From Tectiglobus sp965224045 (GTDB lineage Bacteria; Pseudomonadota; Alphaproteobacteria; Rhizobiales; Hyphomicrobiaceae), in the NCBI GenBank assembly GCA_965224045.1, contig CBDCYD010000015.1, forward strand, positions 806,001 through 870,000: DNA of 64,000 bases. The letters run 5' to 3'. The position numbers were made by a program, and so were the translations under genes. The notes below the pieces were generated by a model. That model was not told where the DNA came from. It did not search any database and saw only the letters and a list, made by a program, of their open reading frames with translations. This document shows, one piece after another, positions 27,464 through 37,328 of the stretch; the stretch's first letter is position 1; every line of letters begins with the position of its first letter.

Positions 27464-29548
27464 ATGCTCAGAATTGGAGTCGACATCGGTGGCACGTTTA
27501 CGGATCTGGCGCTGCACGACCGGCACGGCAACCGACTGGCCATCCACAAGCAGCTGACGACTCCCGAGGACCCTTCGCTGGCAGTCATCGAGGGGGTCCA
27601 GAAGCTGGGCGACAATACCGCGGTTGCGGCATCCGCTATTGGCGAGATCGTTCACGGGACGACGCTGGTTACCAACTCCGTCATCGAACGACGCGGTGCC
27701 AGAACCGGCATGCTCGGCACGGCCGGGTTCACCGATATCATGGATATGGGTCTGGAGCGGCGCTACGATCTCTTCGACCTCAGAATAGCCTATGCGCAGC
27801 CGCTGGTTCCCCGGGAGCTGCGGATCGAAGTGCCGGAACGCGTTCGGTTCGACGGCAGCATCGAAACGCCGCTCGATGAGGACGCCGTCATAGCGGCAGC
27901 GCGCACGTTCGGGGATCTTGATATCGAAGCGATCGCCGTCTGTTTCCTGCATGCCTATGCGAACCCGTCCCACGAGATGTCGGCAGCGGCGATTCTTCGC
28001 GACGAACTGCCTGACGTCTTCGTGTCGACATCCGCGGACATCTCGCCAAGCATGCGGGAATTCGAGCGCTGGACGACGGTCTGCGTGAATGCGTTCACCG
28101 GGCCGATGTTCGATCGCTATCTTCATCGCCTTGAGAACGGGCTGTCCGGCATCGGCTTTGACGGCAAGCTCTACATCATGTCGTCGAGCGGCGGCATGAT
28201 GACGACCGACACGGCCCGCAGGTATCCCGTCCGGGCATTGGAGTCGGGTCCGGCGGCCGGTGCGCTGATGAGTGCCAATCACGGCACGGCGTTGAAACTC
28301 GACAATCTCCTGTCGTTCGACATGGGCGGGACGACGGCAAAGGGCGCACTCGTCGTCGACGGGCAACCGATCAAACACTACGACATGGAGGTGGCGCGCG
28401 GCTACAAGCACCGGCTCGGCAGTGGTCTAAAGGTTCGCATCCCCGTTCTCGACATGATCGAGATCGGAGCTGGTGGAGGAAGCATCGCCGATGTCGACGA
28501 GCGCGGGCTGCTGCAGGTCGGGCCGCGCAGTGCCGGCGCATCGCCCGGCCCGGCCTGCTACGGCCAGGGTGGTACGTGCGCGACACTAACCGATGCCAAC
28601 CTGGTTCTCGGCTATCTCGATGCCGGTTTTTTCCTAGGTGGTGCAATGCGCCTCGACGTTGCAGGAGCTGAGAGGGCCATCCGCGAGGGCGTTGCGGGCC
28701 CGCTCGGTCTCGATACGCTGCGTGCCGCCCACGGCATCCACGATATTGTCAGCGAGGATATTGCACGAGCGTTTCGGATTCATGCCAGCGAGCGTGCCTT
28801 CGACTATCGCGGCGCGAGCATGGTCGCCTTCGGAGGCTCCGGTCCGCTGCACGCGATGTCGGTTGCGCGGAAGTTGAAGATCCCGAAGGTCGTCTTTCCC
28901 GTTGCAGCAGGTGTGATGTCGGCGCTCGGCCTCCTCGTGTCGCCACTGTCGTTCGAAGTCGCGCGCGCCAGGCGTGTCCATCTCAGTGACATTGGCGACG
29001 ATGATATTGCCGCGACGTTCGCTGCGCTCGAGAAGGATGCGACGACTATACTGACCGATGCCGGTGTGCGACGCAGCGATATACGAATCATGCGCCGGCT
29101 CGACATGCGCTACCAGGGACAAGGCCACGAGATCGAGGTGGTATTGCCCGACCAGACGGGCGCGCGCATTTCGACCGCTGACGTCGACGCCCTGTTCGGC
29201 GATACGTATCAATCGATCTACACGCTGCGGCTCGACGAACCTGCAGAAATCATCAACTGGAAGCTCGAAGCGATCGGCCCGGCAAATGACCTGGGGGACG
29301 ACTACAACCTGGGTGAGGACGGCGCGGACGACGCGCCGCAGAAGGGCGTGCGGCGCGCCTACCATCCATCGCAACACTGCCTCACCGACTGGCCGGTCTA
29401 CGATCGCTACGCATTGCGGCCGGGCATGGAAGTCTTGGGCCCGGCGATGATCGAAGAACGCGAGAGCACATGCATCATCGGGCCTGATGATCGTGTCGTC
29501 GTCGACCAGCGGTTCAACTTGATCGCCGACCTTGATCTTGGAGCGTGA
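27464..29548 (+). CDS. hyuA: Hydantoinase/oxoprolinase family protein, A subunit
   Basis: This 694-residue protein belongs to the N-methylhydantoinase A / 5-oxoprolinase / acetophenone-carboxylase alpha group, ATP-dependent enzymes acting on cyclic amides or ketones. The N-terminal ATPase fold begins IGVDIGGTFTDLALHDRHGN. Other motifs are HGTTLVTNSVIERRGARTGM, a second phosphate loop SFDMGGTTAKGALV, and IEIGAGGGSIADVDERGLLQ. It is intact and ends by overlapping the start of the B-subunit gene by 4 bases, so translation was probably coupled. The B subunit is frameshifted, so activity in this organism is uncertain. The exact substrate cannot be inferred. Confidence 0.92.
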   Translation: MLRIGVDIGGTFTDLALHDRHGNRLAIHKQLTTPEDPSLAVIEGVQKLGDNTAVAASAIGEIVHGTTLVTNSVIERRGARTGMLGTAGFTDIMDMGLERRYDLFDLRIAYAQPLVPRELRIEVPERVRFDGSIETPLDEDAVIAAARTFGDLDIEAIAVCFLHAYANPSHEMSAAAILRDELPDVFVSTSADISPSMREFERWTTVCVNAFTGPMFDRYLHRLENGLSGIGFDGKLYIMSSSGGMMTTDTARRYPVRALESGPAAGALMSANHGTALKLDNLLSFDMGGTTAKGALVVDGQPIKHYDMEVARGYKHRLGSGLKVRIPVLDMIEIGAGGGSIADVDERGLLQVGPRSAGASPGPACYGQGGTCATLTDANLVLGYLDAGFFLGGAMRLDVAGAERAIREGVAGPLGLDTLRAAHGIHDIVSEDIARAFRIHASERAFDYRGASMVAFGGSGPLHAMSVARKLKIPKVVFPVAAGVMSALGLLVSPLSFEVARARRVHLSDIGDDDIAATFAALEKDATTILTDAGVRRSDIRIMRRLDMRYQGQGHEIEVVLPDQTGARISTADVDALFGDTYQSIYTLRLDEPAEIINWKLEAIGPANDLGDDYNLGEDGADDAPQKGVRRAYHPSQHCLTDWPVYDRYALRPGMEVLGPAMIEERESTCIIGPDDRVVVDQRFNLIADLDLGA

Positions 29549-31198
29549 GAATGCAGGATGCTGAACAGAAAGAATTCGATGCCGTCAGCCTCGGCATCAT
29601 GTGGGACCGACTGGTATCGCTCACCGACGAGATCGTTTCGACGCTCGTGCGGTCATCGTTTTCGACGATTGTCAATGAGAGTTATGACCTGACCTGTGTC
29701 CTGCTCGACGCCGAAGCCCGGACGATCGCGCAGGGAACGTTCAGCGTACCGGCCTTCATTGGCAGCGCGCCGGTTACCGCGAAGCATATGCTAAAGCGCT
29801 TCCCGCCCGAGACGCTCAACCCCGGCGACATCATCGTCACCAACGATCCTTGGCTCGGGACCGGCCATCTCTTCGACATCACGGTGATGCGACCGGTTTT
29901 CTACAAGGACCGCATTGTTGCCTATACGATGAGCATCACGCATCTGCCCGACATCGGCGGTACCGGCTTCGGATCGTCCGCAACCGAAGTCTACCAGGAG
30001 GGGCTGCGCCTCCCGATCCTCAAACTCTTCGAGGGGGGCAAGCGCAATGAACTCGTCGTGGAAATTATCCGAACGAACGTGCGCGTGCCCGAACAGACCA
30101 TGGGCGACATCATGGCCAATGTCGCTTGCAGCGAGGTCGGTGCCCGCGAACTCGCAGCCTTTATGGAGGAATACGACCTCGACACGCTCGACGGTCTATC
30201 AGCGGCCATTCGGGGTCAGTCGGAACGGCAAATGCGTGCAAAGATCGCGGCGCTGAAGGACGGCACGTATCGCAACCGTATTGCGGTCGAGGGATTTGAT
30301 ACGTCGATTGAGCTGGCGGCTGAAATCGAGATCAAAGGCGAGACGATCTCAGTGGACTTTTCCGGTACGTCCGGTTGCGTGCGCGCCGGCGTCAACGTGC
30401 CGTTCTGCTACACACAACGCAATGGTCTTGCACGCGATCAAATCGTTGACGCTGCCCGGCATCCCGAACAATCAGGGTTCGGTCGCGCCAATTTCCGCAC
30501 GCGCACCTGAAGGTTGTATTCTCAATGCGCGTCCGCCATGGCCGACCGGCGGGCGGCACGCGATGGGCCACTTCGTTACGCCGCTGATCTATGGCGCACT
30601 GGCCGAAGCCGCACCCGATGAGGTTCAGGCCGACAGCGGAATGATGAATCTCGTGACGTTCCAGGGCGTGCGAAAGGACGGCCGGCCGTTTGCTTCGCTG
30701 TACTTCGCATCGGGTGGCTTCGGGGCGCTCAAGGAACAGGACGGCTGGCCGACACTACCGCATCCCTCGAACATGGCGGTTGTGCCTGTCGAAGTCTGGG
30801 AGAACCTCACGCACACGACGATTGTTTCAAAACGCCTGCGGCCAGATTCCGGCGGCATCGGCAAGTGGCGCGGCGGCGTCGGCCAGGAAGTCGTGCTGCG
30901 CAACGACACCGGGAATGATATGATTCTGATGGGAACCGGCAACCGCACCGTTCACCCGGCGAAGGGCTTTTTCGGTGGCGGGGATGGCAGCTTGCGGAGC
31001 CACGCACTCGAAAACGAGACCATTCATGCCAAGGGACGAATTCTGATCCCGCCCGGCCAATCCGTGTCCCTGATCGAGGCCGGCGGTGGTGGCTTCGGCG
31101 ACCCAGCCGAACGCGATCCGGAGGCCGTGCGCGAGGACATCGCGAACGGCTTCGTTACCAGAGAGGCGGCCGCGCGGGACTATGGATGGAGCGGCTGA
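29545..31198 (+). pseudogene. hyuB: Hydantoinase/oxoprolinase family protein, B subunit, frameshifted
   Basis: The gene would encode about 550 residues. The first 288 codons read normally (MWDRLVSLTDEIVSTLVRSS, then NDPWLGTGHLFDITVM). The frame shifts near 30411-30415 in CTACACACAACGC. After it, family residues continue in another frame as NAMVLHAIKSLTLPGIPNNQ, then APEGCILNARPPWPTGGRHA, to the C-terminal GGGGFGDPAERDPEAVREDI. One extra base explains it. The partner hyuA is intact. Either the gene is recently broken or the base is a sequencing error; two further insertions in the next gene support a shared cause. Confidence 0.88.
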
Positions 31199-31238
31199 AG
31201 CTGGAAAACCCGAGCTGCGGGCAAGGATGAGGAATGCC

Positions 31239-32578
31239 ATGGGTCACGACCGGGATCACGAATTGCGGAGCGCTGCCAAGGACGTGCTGATCCGGTATGG
31301 CGGTGATGCGTTTCCCCACTTGTTCCGCACCGCCAAGGGAACGGTTGTGACCGACGACGAGGGCCGCGAAATCCTCGATTTCACGTCCGGCCAGATGTGC
31401 TCAACGCTCGGGCACAACCATCCTGCAATTACGGCCGCCATTCGAGAAAGCTGCGACACGGCCTTGCACATGTTTTCCGGAATGATACCTGAGGCGGTGG
31501 TCAAACTCGGACGATTGCTGTCGGAATGGTTGCCGCCGCCGCTCAAGAAGTCGCTGTTCCTGAATACGGGCAGCGGAATCCAACGAGGCCGCATTGCGCC
31601 TGGCCAAGATTACTACGGGCGGTTACGAGGTCATTGCGCTTGGCGGCTCCTGGCACGGAACGACAGGCGGTTCGGCTGCGGCGACATTTGCGAGTGACCG
31701 GCGCGGCTATGGTCCAAAGGTGCCCGGCAACCATGTGGATCCCGGAGCCCAATTCGTACCGGTGTCCCATCGAGCACTGCCGCGACACGTGCGATATGAC
31801 CTGTATGCGGGTCGGGCTGAAAATGTTCGACATGGCATCAGACGGCGCACCTGCGGCGGTGATTGCCGAACCAATCGTGTCTGCCGGCGGAGTTATCGTG
31901 CCGCCGGATGGATACTTCGATGAACTCAGGTCGGCTACGCACGAACGCGGCATGCATCTCATCTTCGATGAAGCCCAAACCGCGTTTGGCCGACTGGGAA
32001 CCAGGTTTGCCGCGACCAAACTCGGAGTGACACCCGACATTATGACAGTGTCGAAGACGCTCGGGGCCGGGCTGCCGCTGTCGGCTGCAATCACGACACC
32101 GGACATCGAGGAGACGGCGCATCAACGGGGCTTCACGTTCTACACGAGCCACGTGTCGGATCCACTGCCGGCGAATGTCGGCCTCGCCGTTCTTGAAACC
32201 CTCGAGCGCGAACAGCTCATTGCGCGCGCCGTCGAAATGGGGGATTACCTCCAGGCCTGTTTGCGCGATCTGCAACAGCGCCACGAAGTAATCGGCGATG
32301 TCCGCGGTGACGGGCTTTTGATCGGTGTCGAACTGGTCAAGGACCGCCACACCAGGGAGCCGCACCACGCGCTCGGCGCGTTGACGACGGAACGGTGCTA
32401 CGATCTCGGATTGTCGATGAATATTCGCAGGCGACCGGAACGCGGTTCCGTGTGGCGCATCGCGCCGCCACTCACGGTGTCAACGGATGAGGTCGACCGT
32501 GCGGTCACAATCCTTGATCAGGCGCTGTCGGAAAGTCAGGACACCCTCGCGACACAGACGTGCCGAGGCCATCCGTGA
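31239..32578 (+). pseudogene. Class III aminotransferase, 2,2-dialkylglycine decarboxylase-like, two frameshifts
   Basis: The pieces together align with dialkylglycine decarboxylase, a PLP enzyme that decarboxylates and transaminates. Frame one gives LDFTSGQMCSTLGHNHPAIT and FSGMIPEAVVKLGRLLSEWL. After an extra G at about 31575, frame two gives NEAALRLAKITTGGYEVIAL and GGSWHGTTGGSAAATFASDR. After an extra G at about 31737, frame three gives IPEPNSYRCP, FDEAQTAFGRLGTRFA, the PLP lysine in MTVSKTLGAGLPLSAA, and the C-terminus SVWRIAPPLTVSTDEVDRAV. All key residues survive, so decay is recent or the shifts are artefacts. ATG 31239 has GAGG close upstream. Confidence 0.85.
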
Positions 32579-32819
32579 AGACCGGGACGTGAACGGCCGG
32601 TGGACTTCAGCTTGGGCAAGTTTGCCAAGGCTACCGCCCGGCAGCGCCTCCCTCAGCGCGCGACAAAGGCCGGCACACAGCTTGAACTTGCCGGTAGTTC
32701 GTTCGCGTCGATCTCAAATCAGATATCCGGAAGTGCGCGTCATGGACCATGCTTGTGCCCAGACTGGCATCAATCATACGGTACGGGATGGTGTCGCGAA
32801 CCAGGACGAGGGAACAACG

Positions 32820-33470
32820 ATGACCGGTTTTGTTGGTGCTCAGCACGAATTCCATGACGCCGACTTTGTACGCGGGTGGGCCAACCGGTTCGTACCGACG
32901 CAACCTCGGCTGCAGCTGTTCGACATGATTCTCGATGAAGTCAAAGCGCTCGGCAAACCGGCGCCACACGTCGTCGAACTTGGAACGGGACCGGGCTACA
33001 TGGCGCGGCACATCCTCGAACGCCACGACAAACTGACCTACGAAGCCCTGGACTTCTCAGAGGTGTTCTTCGACGTGGCGCGTGAGACGATCGGCGATCT
33101 CGTGCACCGTGTCGTGTTCACCAATGCGGACCTGATGGACCAGTCATGGCCGTCGAAACTGACGCGCCAACCGGACGCGATCATTTCGACCTGGGCCCTG
33201 CATGATCTCGGAGGTCGGCAGCCGGTCGCGGACGTCTATGCGCGGTGTTACGAGACGCTACCCGAAGGTGGCTTGTTGGCAAACGGCGACTTCATCAAAC
33301 CGGGCGGCACGTCCTGGGACTACGAGCCGGGCCGATTTGAGATCGACATCCATCTCGATTTCCTGCGGCGAGCCGGCTTTGCGGAACCCAAATCACTCGC
33401 CCATCTCGAAGCGAACACCGTCGAGCCAACCGCATCTCAGAACTACGCGTGCCTGGTTGCCAGACGTTAG
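32820..33470 (+). CDS. Class I SAM-dependent methyltransferase
   Basis: The protein of 216 residues has the methyltransferase motif I PHVVELGTGPGYMARHI and an acidic motif II (LTYEALDFSEVFFDVA). It also has TNADLMDQSW and IISTWALHDLGGRQPVADVY, as in small-molecule methyltransferases. GAGGGA precedes ATG 32820 by about 7 bases. It follows the broken decarboxylase-like gene by about 240 bases on the same strand and may belong to the same catabolic cluster. The methyl acceptor is unknown. Confidence 0.85.
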   Translation: MTGFVGAQHEFHDADFVRGWANRFVPTQPRLQLFDMILDEVKALGKPAPHVVELGTGPGYMARHILERHDKLTYEALDFSEVFFDVARETIGDLVHRVVFTNADLMDQSWPSKLTRQPDAIISTWALHDLGGRQPVADVYARCYETLPEGGLLANGDFIKPGGTSWDYEPGRFEIDIHLDFLRRAGFAEPKSLAHLEANTVEPTASQNYACLVARR

Positions 33471-33622
33471 GCTTGCCGTCTTGCTTCAATCTCGAGGGTT
33501 GCAACATTCGAATGGTCCTTGACTAACGGGTTCTGGCGGATGGATTTGATGCACAGCAATGCACCTGCGCGACACCCTGCTATCAGCAAGATCCAGAACG
33601 CCGTTTGAGGAGTGCACTGACG

Positions 33623-33838
33623 ATGCTCTTGAACGACACGGAAAAGCACCGTGTGATCCAAAAATTCTTTCCGACGCTCAAGGGGCATCTGCTCGCGGGC
33701 GACGACCTGGAAGGCTACTTCTTGGATGCCATTGCCCGGGCACGGAAGAAGGGATGGAGCGACGAGGAGATCCAGAACGCCGCGAAGACCGGCAAATGGA
33801 AGAAAGCCGGCGCCCCGCGCGCTCGGCCGATCGACTGA
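33623..33838 (+). CDS. Uncharacterised small protein
   Basis: A 71-residue protein, not recognised. It reads like a compact helical domain: LNDTEKHRVIQKFFPTLKGH, then GDDLEGYFLDAIARARKKGW, then SDEEIQNAAKTGKWKKAG. It is highly charged, with no signal or membrane segment. GAGGAG lies about 10 bases before ATG 33623. An in-frame TTG at 33605 is less likely. Confidence 0.55.
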   Translation: MLLNDTEKHRVIQKFFPTLKGHLLAGDDLEGYFLDAIARARKKGWSDEEIQNAAKTGKWKKAGAPRARPID

Positions 33839-33901
33839 GAACGACCCGGGCGGGCGCTTTAGCCCCCTGCAACCGGGCCGGTCGCGGGCGTCTCGCACTC
33901 A

Positions 33902-33925
33902 GGCAGATCTATTGGCAGATCTATT
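33902..33925. repeat. Tandem 12-base duplication
   Basis: GGCAGATCTATT occurs twice in direct succession (33902-33913 and 33914-33925). It overlaps the 3' end of the following minus-strand small gene. Confidence 0.8.
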
Positions 33926-34190
33926 CGCGCGGGAAGTCGTCACGCTTTCTCACCGCTTCAATGTCGCTTGCATGCAGGATCTGCCTTTTGTCGAGCGCGG
34001 CCTGCGGTTCGGTACGTATCAACGCCGTTGCCCGGCTAGACGGTGGCAGTTCGAAGTATGCTTTGACTACCTTAGCAAGGTTGCCCTCGACGCACGGCCG
34101 ACCGCGCCGATATCCGATACCGCTCGTCAACTTGCTATAATCCGTCCACTCAAGTCGAGCCGGTTTTCTGTAATTGACCTTTGCTGCCAT
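33921..34190 (-). CDS. Uncharacterised small protein
   Basis: An 89-residue frame with plausible protein character: MAAKVNYRKPARLEWTDYSK, then GNLAKVVKAYFELPPSSRAT, then LDKRQILHASDIEAVRKRDD. GAGGTG lies about 5 bases before ATG 34190. Base composition here looks less GC-rich than the flanking operons, which may mean acquired DNA. No family is recognised and no membrane segment is visible. Confidence 0.45.
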   Translation of the reverse strand: MAAKVNYRKPARLEWTDYSKLTSGIGYRRGRPCVEGNLAKVVKAYFELPPSSRATALIRTEPQAALDKRQILHASDIEAVRKRDDFPRE

Positions 34191-35114
34191 CCTGCACCTC
34201 GCCAGTATTTCAGATCTATACTTTCCATTGCACTCGCAAGCAAAGTCTCTGCGCGGTCCCGGCCAGGCTTCGTCAAAGCAATGCGCGACGCGAGGTGGCC
34301 GGCGGCCCACGTTCAATCCTTAGATTTGTTCGATTGCACCAGAACGCAATCCCAAGAGCAATAGCAGCAGGACCGGCCTTGGCGCGCATGCCGCCCAATA
34401 GCGTTTTCGCATGCTCGGGAGTTTGCGCTTGATAAATGCGCGGAGTGCTGCGTTCGCGGATACGGGTTGAGCTTTGGCGTGGAGCGTTTCTCTCCATCAA
34501 GCGGAACCTCGTTGAAACTGTCAGGCACGCGTCACGACTGAAGCCCTCAGAATGACAGGGCCGGCAACGCCTGCCGTGAGGACCCATGCGGGTCCGTTTG
34601 CAGCCATGCGGAAATAACTGAACTGCATCTTCGAAGAATTTATCGAGGGCAGTTGGCCGGATCGGCCGAGCGCGTCTGGCTCGCCCACGGACGGCGTTGG
34701 TCGCTCCAGGTAGCGGTGCAGGTTAAGGACCGACTGATACCCTCCCTGAAGCCGAGCTGCCAGGCCTGACCGGGGGACGCCATCGACGACAGCCCGTGCC
34801 AAGGCGTTCTCGCCATCAAAGGCGCGAAGACGTCAGGGCACGAAGACCTCGGAGCGCGAAGAAAAGCAAGACGAGATCACCTCACCGCTCGCACCGATGG
34901 CCGCTGGCAACGGCCGCTCCGGGTGTCCGACACACTTGATGAAGTCCGCATTCAGGCGAAACTCGAAACGGGGCGACTTGCACGTCACGCTGCTGAGACG
35001 GCCGAAATAGGTCTCGGGCACAGCTGTTGGCAGCGCCCGAGACCTATTTCGGCCGGACCATTGGGTGGACCCAGCGGACGGTGCGCCGCGGCATGTTCTA
35101 GCGCTGGTGCTGCA
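34191..35114. other. Gene-poor stretch, no convincing gene
   Basis: About 920 bases hold only short overlapping frames without ribosome sites or recognisable residues. The sequence looks less GC-rich than its surroundings over 34.1-34.5 kb. The only clear structure is the 20-bp inverted repeat at 35000-35054. Confidence 0.5.
35000..35054. repeat. Perfect 20-bp inverted repeat
   Basis: GGCCGAAATAGGTCTCGGGC (35000-35019) pairs perfectly with its complement at 35035-35054 around a 15-base loop. It lies 61 bases past the stop of the minus-strand transporter gene and could serve as its terminator, although no T-run follows on that strand. No second copy was noticed in the window. Confidence 0.8.
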
Positions 35115-37010
35115 TCAGAACGGCCAAACCACCAGGATCATCGGGACCGAAACCGCGACAACCAGGATTTCCAGCGGCAGGCCCATGCGCCAATAATCGC
35201 CGAAGCGGTAGCCGCCGGGGCCCATGATCAGCGTGTTGTTCTTGTGACCGATCGGGGTCAGGAATGCGCATGACGCGGCAATGGCGACCGCCATCAGGAA
35301 GGGGTCGGGGCTGACGTTCAGCTTCTGGGCGACACCGATCGCAACCGGGGCTGCAATCAGCGCCGTTGCGGTGTTGTTGAGGACATCCGACAACGTCATG
35401 GTGACGATCATCAGGATGGTTAGAATCAGCCACGGCGGCGCGCCCTGAGCAATGTCGAGGAGGCCGGAGGCGAGGAACTCAGTGCCGCCGCTCGTCTGCA
35501 GCGCGGCGCCGATCGGGATCAGCGAGCCGATGAGAACAACGACCGGCCATTCGATGGCGTCATAGAGCTGGCGCAATGGCACGATGTTGAAGAGCACGTA
35601 AAGCACGGTGAGGCCGGCAAGGGCGACCGGCAGATACATCAGGCCGACGCTCGCAAGCCCGATGGCCGCCAGGAACAGACCACCTGCCAGCAGCGCCCTA
35701 GTGCTGTCCGTCACCTGCAGGCCGCGCTCGGCGAGCGGCAGTGTGCCCATCCAGTCCGAGGCTTCCTTGATGCGATCTTGCGGGCCCATCAGCAACAGGA
35801 CATCGCCGGCGCGCAGATTCATGCGGCGCACGCGATTGGTGACACGGCGGCCTTCGCGTGAAAGGCCGATCAACCAGGTGCCGAACTGATCGTGTAGGCG
35901 TACGCCGGACGCCGTGCGGCCCTCGATGTTGCTGCCCGGGCGGACAACGACCTCGACCAGGGTGAGATCGCCGGCTTTCGCCTTCTCGCGTTTTTCGTCG
36001 TCGGTTTCCGGATCGACAGCACGCGTGAGGAGACCGCCCGGGTAGACGTTGTGGCGTAAGTTGGCAGCGGCCGGCAGGCGCTCGCCATCTTCGCCGTCCT
36101 CGTCAGCCTTCTCTCCGTAGGTCAGGTCGAGCGCGTTGACGAAGCCATCAAGATTTTTTGCGACCGTTTCGATCAACAGAATGTCACCGGTGCGGACCTT
36201 GAGCCAACGGGCGTAGCTCGGCAGGCGTTGGCCGTCGCGCAACAGACTGACGATGGCGACGTCGTGCTCATCGCAGGCATCGTCAAGATCGCGCAACGTT
36301 CGGCCGATCGCCTTGGAGTCCTCGGCGACCGTCAGTTCGACCAGGTAGGTGCCGAGTTCGAACAGCTCTCGCCCGGCTGCGCGCTCACGGGTGGACAGCG
36401 GCAGGAACCGCCAGCCGATGATCGCGACAAACAGAACGCCGGCAATGGCACACGCCATGCCGACCGGAGCATAGTCGAACATCCGGAAAGGCGCCCCGAG
36501 CTGCTGCTCGCGAATGGACGAGACGATGATATTCGGCGGCGTGCCAATCAGGGTGACGAGACCGCCGAGGATAGTGGCAAACGACAACGGCATCAGGGTG
36601 AGCGCCGGTGAGCGCTTGGCCTTGTCGGCGGCCTGGAGGTCGACCGGCATCAGCAGCGCCAAGGCGCCAACGTTGTTCATGACCGCGGAAAGAGCAGCCC
36701 CAATGCCGGCCATAAACCCGATGTGTGCGGATACGCTGCGCCCGGCCTTGACGAAATAGCGCGCGATGAGATCGACGGCGCCGGAGTTGGCAAGGCCGCG
36801 CGAGACGACAAGCACGAGAGCGATGATGATCGTTGCCGGATGGCCGAAGCCTTCGAATGCAGTTGCGCCCGGCACGATGCCGGCGACGACCGCAATGACC
36901 AGCGCACCGAGCGCGACAATGTCGTAGCGATACCGCCCCCAGATCAGGAGGGCGAACAGGAGACCCATAATGACGAACAGAGCGGTCAATCGGTATTCCT
37001 CGGGGACCAT
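35115..37010 (-). CDS. SLC13-type (ArsB/NhaD superfamily) permease with two RCK_C domains
   Basis: This 631-residue inner-membrane transporter has paired helix bundles at both ends (residues 6-190 and 430-631). Conserved loops are NNVGALALLMPV, LIGTPPNIIVSSIREQQLG, LNNTATALIAAPVAIGV and LTPIGHKNNTLIMGPGGYRF. Between them lie two TrkA-C (RCK_C) regulatory domains (about 210-300 and 330-415; LRAGDVLLLMGPQDR). This architecture is found in putative sulfate, citrate or Na+-linked carriers, but the substrate is not fixed by sequence. ATG 37010 is preceded by GGAGG about 10 bases upstream. Confidence 0.9.
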   Translation of the reverse strand: MVPEEYRLTALFVIMGLLFALLIWGRYRYDIVALGALVIAVVAGIVPGATAFEGFGHPATIIIALVLVVSRGLANSGAVDLIARYFVKAGRSVSAHIGFMAGIGAALSAVMNNVGALALLMPVDLQAADKAKRSPALTLMPLSFATILGGLVTLIGTPPNIIVSSIREQQLGAPFRMFDYAPVGMACAIAGVLFVAIIGWRFLPLSTRERAAGRELFELGTYLVELTVAEDSKAIGRTLRDLDDACDEHDVAIVSLLRDGQRLPSYARWLKVRTGDILLIETVAKNLDGFVNALDLTYGEKADEDGEDGERLPAAANLRHNVYPGGLLTRAVDPETDDEKREKAKAGDLTLVEVVVRPGSNIEGRTASGVRLHDQFGTWLIGLSREGRRVTNRVRRMNLRAGDVLLLMGPQDRIKEASDWMGTLPLAERGLQVTDSTRALLAGGLFLAAIGLASVGLMYLPVALAGLTVLYVLFNIVPLRQLYDAIEWPVVVLIGSLIPIGAALQTSGGTEFLASGLLDIAQGAPPWLILTILMIVTMTLSDVLNNTATALIAAPVAIGVAQKLNVSPDPFLMAVAIAASCAFLTPIGHKNNTLIMGPGGYRFGDYWRMGLPLEILVVAVSVPMILVVWPF

Positions 37011-37328
37011 GCTGCAACTGCCTCCTCCAGGCTGCGCCGGCCATCGCCCGGCACGGTACACCGCCGTCCGCTTCGCGCGCACAGCTCGCGCTCCGTTGGC
37101 GGGCGGCGACGGCTGTCTTCCTGCATGGGGTAGGCCTGTTCGCCGTCAGCATGCAACCGTGTCGTTGGCGCCACAGCCCCGCTGCGATCTGAAATCGTCA
37201 CAAAATTCTTTGGAACAAGCCACAATCCTGGCTAACCCCGGCCCAACTCTCGTGGCGTTCTGACAATCACTGATTCAGGGTGAGGCTGATTTGGCCTCGC
37301 GGAGCAAGTAACCATGGAGGCGGTCACG

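Noticed and set aside
26743..27615. 290-codon minus-strand frame between the cysteine-rich gene and hyuA
   Set aside because: It overlaps the start of hyuA, has no ribosome site and includes no recognisable domain. A short stretch reading LMPASWGLHG resembles a small hyphomicrobial protein, but the similarity is too short to call a remnant.
34273..34802. Two overlapping minus-strand frames of about 100 codons
   Set aside because: Their residues do not look like folded proteins and the ribosome sites are poor, so they were left as part of the gene-poor patch.
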